From an uncultured Myxococcaceae bacterium (GTDB taxonomy: Bacteria > Myxococcota_A > Polyangia > Polyangiales > Ga0077539), in NCBI GenBank assembly GCA_945952225.1, contig CAMFHP010000098.1:1-33839 (forward strand): a stretch of DNA of 33,839 nucleotides, in the 5' to 3' direction. The position numbers and the translations under genes are program-made. The notes under the pieces were generated by a model. It made no database searches. It had not been told where the DNA came from and saw only the letters and a list, made by a program, of their open reading frames with translations. This document shows positions 32,195 through 33,839 of this stretch, in pieces (within the stretch, counting starts at the first letter, position 1; each line of letters opens with the position of its first letter).

Positions 32195-33839
32195 ATGACC
32201 CGCGCGATGCGCCGTCTGTTGCCCGCTCTTGCGCTCCCCCTGCTCGCCGTCGCATGCGCCGACACGAGCTCGAACGCGCCCACCCCCGACGCCGCGGTCG
32301 ACGCAGCGCCCGATGTTCCCCCCGACACGACGCCCGCGAGCGTCGACACCGAAGCGCCCACGACGGTGCGCGCGGGCACCGAGCTCACGCCGCGCTGTGT
32401 GGTTCGCAACCGCGCGGGCATGGCGCTCGACACGGCGGCGCTTCGCACCTCGCTCACGTGGTCGCCGATGGCGTCGGTGCGCGTCGACGGCATGCGCACG
32501 ATCGCCTCGCGCGTGGGCACGGTCACCGTCGCGTGCGCCCTCGCCGACGGATCGCTCCGCGACGACACGCCTGCGCGCATCGAGATCACGCCCGGCGCCC
32601 CCGCGCGCATCACCACCACCATCGATCGCACGCCGATCACCGCGGGCGAGGAGGCCATGGTCACGTGCGCGGTCACCGACGCCGAAGGGAACGCGCTCAC
32701 CGACGCGCATCCCACGGTGGCGACGATGCCCACGGGTGAGGGCGTGACCGTCACGGGAACGCGCGTGGCCGCGACGCGCGCGGGCACGTACAGCGTGGCG
32801 TGTCAGCTCGCGGGTGCGATGGGTGACGCGGCCTCGCTCGTGGTGAACCCCGCGGCACCGGCCTCGCTGCGCATCGCGCGCTCGCCCGATCGCATGGTGT
32901 ACCGCGTCGAAGACGAGATCACGATCGAGTCGATCGTCGAGGACCGCTACGGCAACCGCATCGCCTCGCCGATGCTCGCGTACGAGAGCACGCCCGCGGG
33001 CGGACGCTCCACGCGCCCCGCCGTGTGGACCTACGCCGACGAGGGTCGCTACACCATCGCCGTGCGCGTGACGGGCCCCACCGAAGGCGGCCGCGCGCTC
33101 CAGCAGACGACGGACTTCGTGGTCGACAGCAGCGGCCCGCAGGCCACCTGCGAGGGCGACGCGACGATGATCAACCTTCGCCCCGGCGCGCCCCTCACCG
33201 TGCGCGGAACGCTCCGCGACACGAGCGGCGTTCGCAGCGCGCGCATCAACGGACGCGACATCACGCTGAACGCGCAGGGAGGGTTTGAGACCACGGTGAC
33301 GTCGCGCTTCGGCATGAACTTCGTCGAGATCGCCGCGACCGACACCCTCGGCATGGAGAACACGCGCACCTGCGTGTTCCTCGTGAGCGATCGCTGGCAG
33401 CCCGAGGCCGACCTGCTCTCGCGCGGCGTGTCGTTGCAGCTCACGCAGCGCGCGATGGACGACGGCGATCCCCTCACCCCCATCACCTCGCTCGACGACA
33501 TTCTGCAGACGGTGCTGAACAGCAGCGGGCTGAGCAACCAGCTCGACAGCTCGCTCCGCGCGGCGAATCCGCTCAAGGACTCGTGCGACCAGGAGGTCTG
33601 CGTGCTCGGTCGTTGCGCGTGCGTGTTCCGCTCGCGGGTCGACTACGACGGACGCGAACTCCCGGGTCCCAACACCACGTCGCTCACGCTCGTCGACGGC
33701 GGTCTCCGCGCGCACGTGCGCCTCGAAGACGTGGGCATCCGACTGCGCATCGGCGGCACGCTGAGCACCAACGGCTGGGTGCGCTTCTCGAGCCTCGACG
33801 TCGACCTCACCTTCGACCTCTCGGCCCCCGGAGGAATGC
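32195..33839 (+). CDS. Ig-like-domain lipoprotein, 3' end outside window
   Basis: The frame is open from ATG at 32195 to the window edge (548 codons seen). GGAGG at 32181 serves this ATG or the adjacent GTG at 32192. The signal ends in AVAC (Cys21), followed by an Asp/Pro/Ala linker (residues 25-53). Three or four beta-sandwich units of about 80-90 residues follow with the pattern of bacterial Ig-like domains (VRAGTELTPRCVVRNRAG, ITAGEEAMVTCAVTDAEGN, AGTYSVACQLAG, ADEGRYTIAVRVTG, LTVRGTLRDTSGVRSARING, GMNFVEIAATDTLG). Past residue 400 is a different domain with a Cys cluster (CDQEVCVLGRCAC). It is probably a large surface protein. It is divergent from the 92-residue lipoprotein gene. Confidence 0.85.
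   Translation, partial: MTRAMRRLLPALALPLLAVACADTSSNAPTPDAAVDAAPDVPPDTTPASVDTEAPTTVRAGTELTPRCVVRNRAGMALDTAALRTSLTWSPMASVRVDGMRTIASRVGTVTVACALADGSLRDDTPARIEITPGAPARITTTIDRTPITAGEEAMVTCAVTDAEGNALTDAHPTVATMPTGEGVTVTGTRVAATRAGTYSVACQLAGAMGDAASLVVNPAAPASLRIARSPDRMVYRVEDEITIESIVEDRYGNRIASPMLAYESTPAGGRSTRPAVWTYADEGRYTIAVRVTGPTEGGRALQQTTDFVVDSSGPQATCEGDATMINLRPGAPLTVRGTLRDTSGVRSARINGRDITLNAQGGFETTVTSRFGMNFVEIAATDTLGMENTRTCVFLVSDRWQPEADLLSRGVSLQLTQRAMDDGDPLTPITSLDDILQTVLNSSGLSNQLDSSLRAANPLKDSCDQEVCVLGRCACVFRSRVDYDGRELPGPNTTSLTLVDGGLRAHVRLEDVGIRLRIGGTLSTNGWVRFSSLDVDLTFDLSAPGGM

Noticed and set aside
1-33839. tRNA, rRNA, transposase or integrase genes
   Set aside because: Every region was covered by recognised or plausible protein genes or short gaps; none showed tRNA arms, rRNA sequence or recombinase motifs.

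Overview
The window is about 70% G+C chromosomal DNA packed with genes that often overlap by 4 nt (ATGA/GTGA). The gene content points to a predatory or social deltaproteobacterial lineage, most likely Myxococcota of the Polyangia type. The reasons are several Cys-rich MopE/Stig1-type surface proteins, a MYXO-CTERM-like tail, Asp/Ala-rich linkers after lipoboxes, a LytS/LytTR pair and an unlinked FliA/WhiG-type sigma factor. This assignment is inference from gene style; there is no rRNA or marker gene in the window. No tRNA, rRNA, insertion sequence, CRISPR array or phage gene was recognised.

Layout. (1) 1-2138 (-): a Cys-rich lipoprotein open at the left edge, built from 43-residue repeats with an exact 129-bp DNA period. 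(2) 2284-9075 (-): a run of nine genes in one direction. Its first six genes (radical SAM enzyme, GT2 glycosyltransferase, two tiny membrane proteins, polysaccharide deacetylase, outer-membrane-like protein) are all joined by 4-nt overlaps behind a good promoter candidate, and look like an undescribed surface glycan or lipid pathway. yciO, a 10-fold DxDxDG repeat protein and an unknown soluble protein follow. (3) 9211-10632 (+): an exported protein with a CxxCH haem motif. (4) 10717-16217 (-): two overlapping genes for large MopE-repeat surface proteins, one with a MYXO-CTERM-like tail and one a lipoprotein with Asp-boxes. (5) 16359-19160 (+): a DUF2254-like membrane protein and a FliA-type sigma factor. 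(6) 19164-20077 (-): two coupled genes of unknown function. (7) 20145-24364 (+): a YhhQ queuosine-precursor transporter, a CPBP-like membrane protein, a vWA lipoprotein and a secreted propeller-like protein. (8) 24400-27627 (-): a vWA lipoprotein and a LytTR/LytS two-component system. (9) 27757-29948 (+): feoA-feoB for ferrous iron uptake with a Fur-like box at the feoA start. (10) 29956-31973 (-): two lipoproteins. (11) 32195-33839 (+): an Ig-like-domain lipoprotein open at the right edge.

The common theme is the cell envelope: about a dozen of the 26 genes encode lipoproteins or other exported proteins. No gene-free stretch exceeds 300 bases; the longest is 18129-18416. The best candidates for something new are the six-gene overlapping operon with its pair of ~50-residue membrane proteins, the two-gene unit at 19164-20077, and the possible link between a MYXO-CTERM-like substrate and a CPBP protein with altered catalytic motifs.
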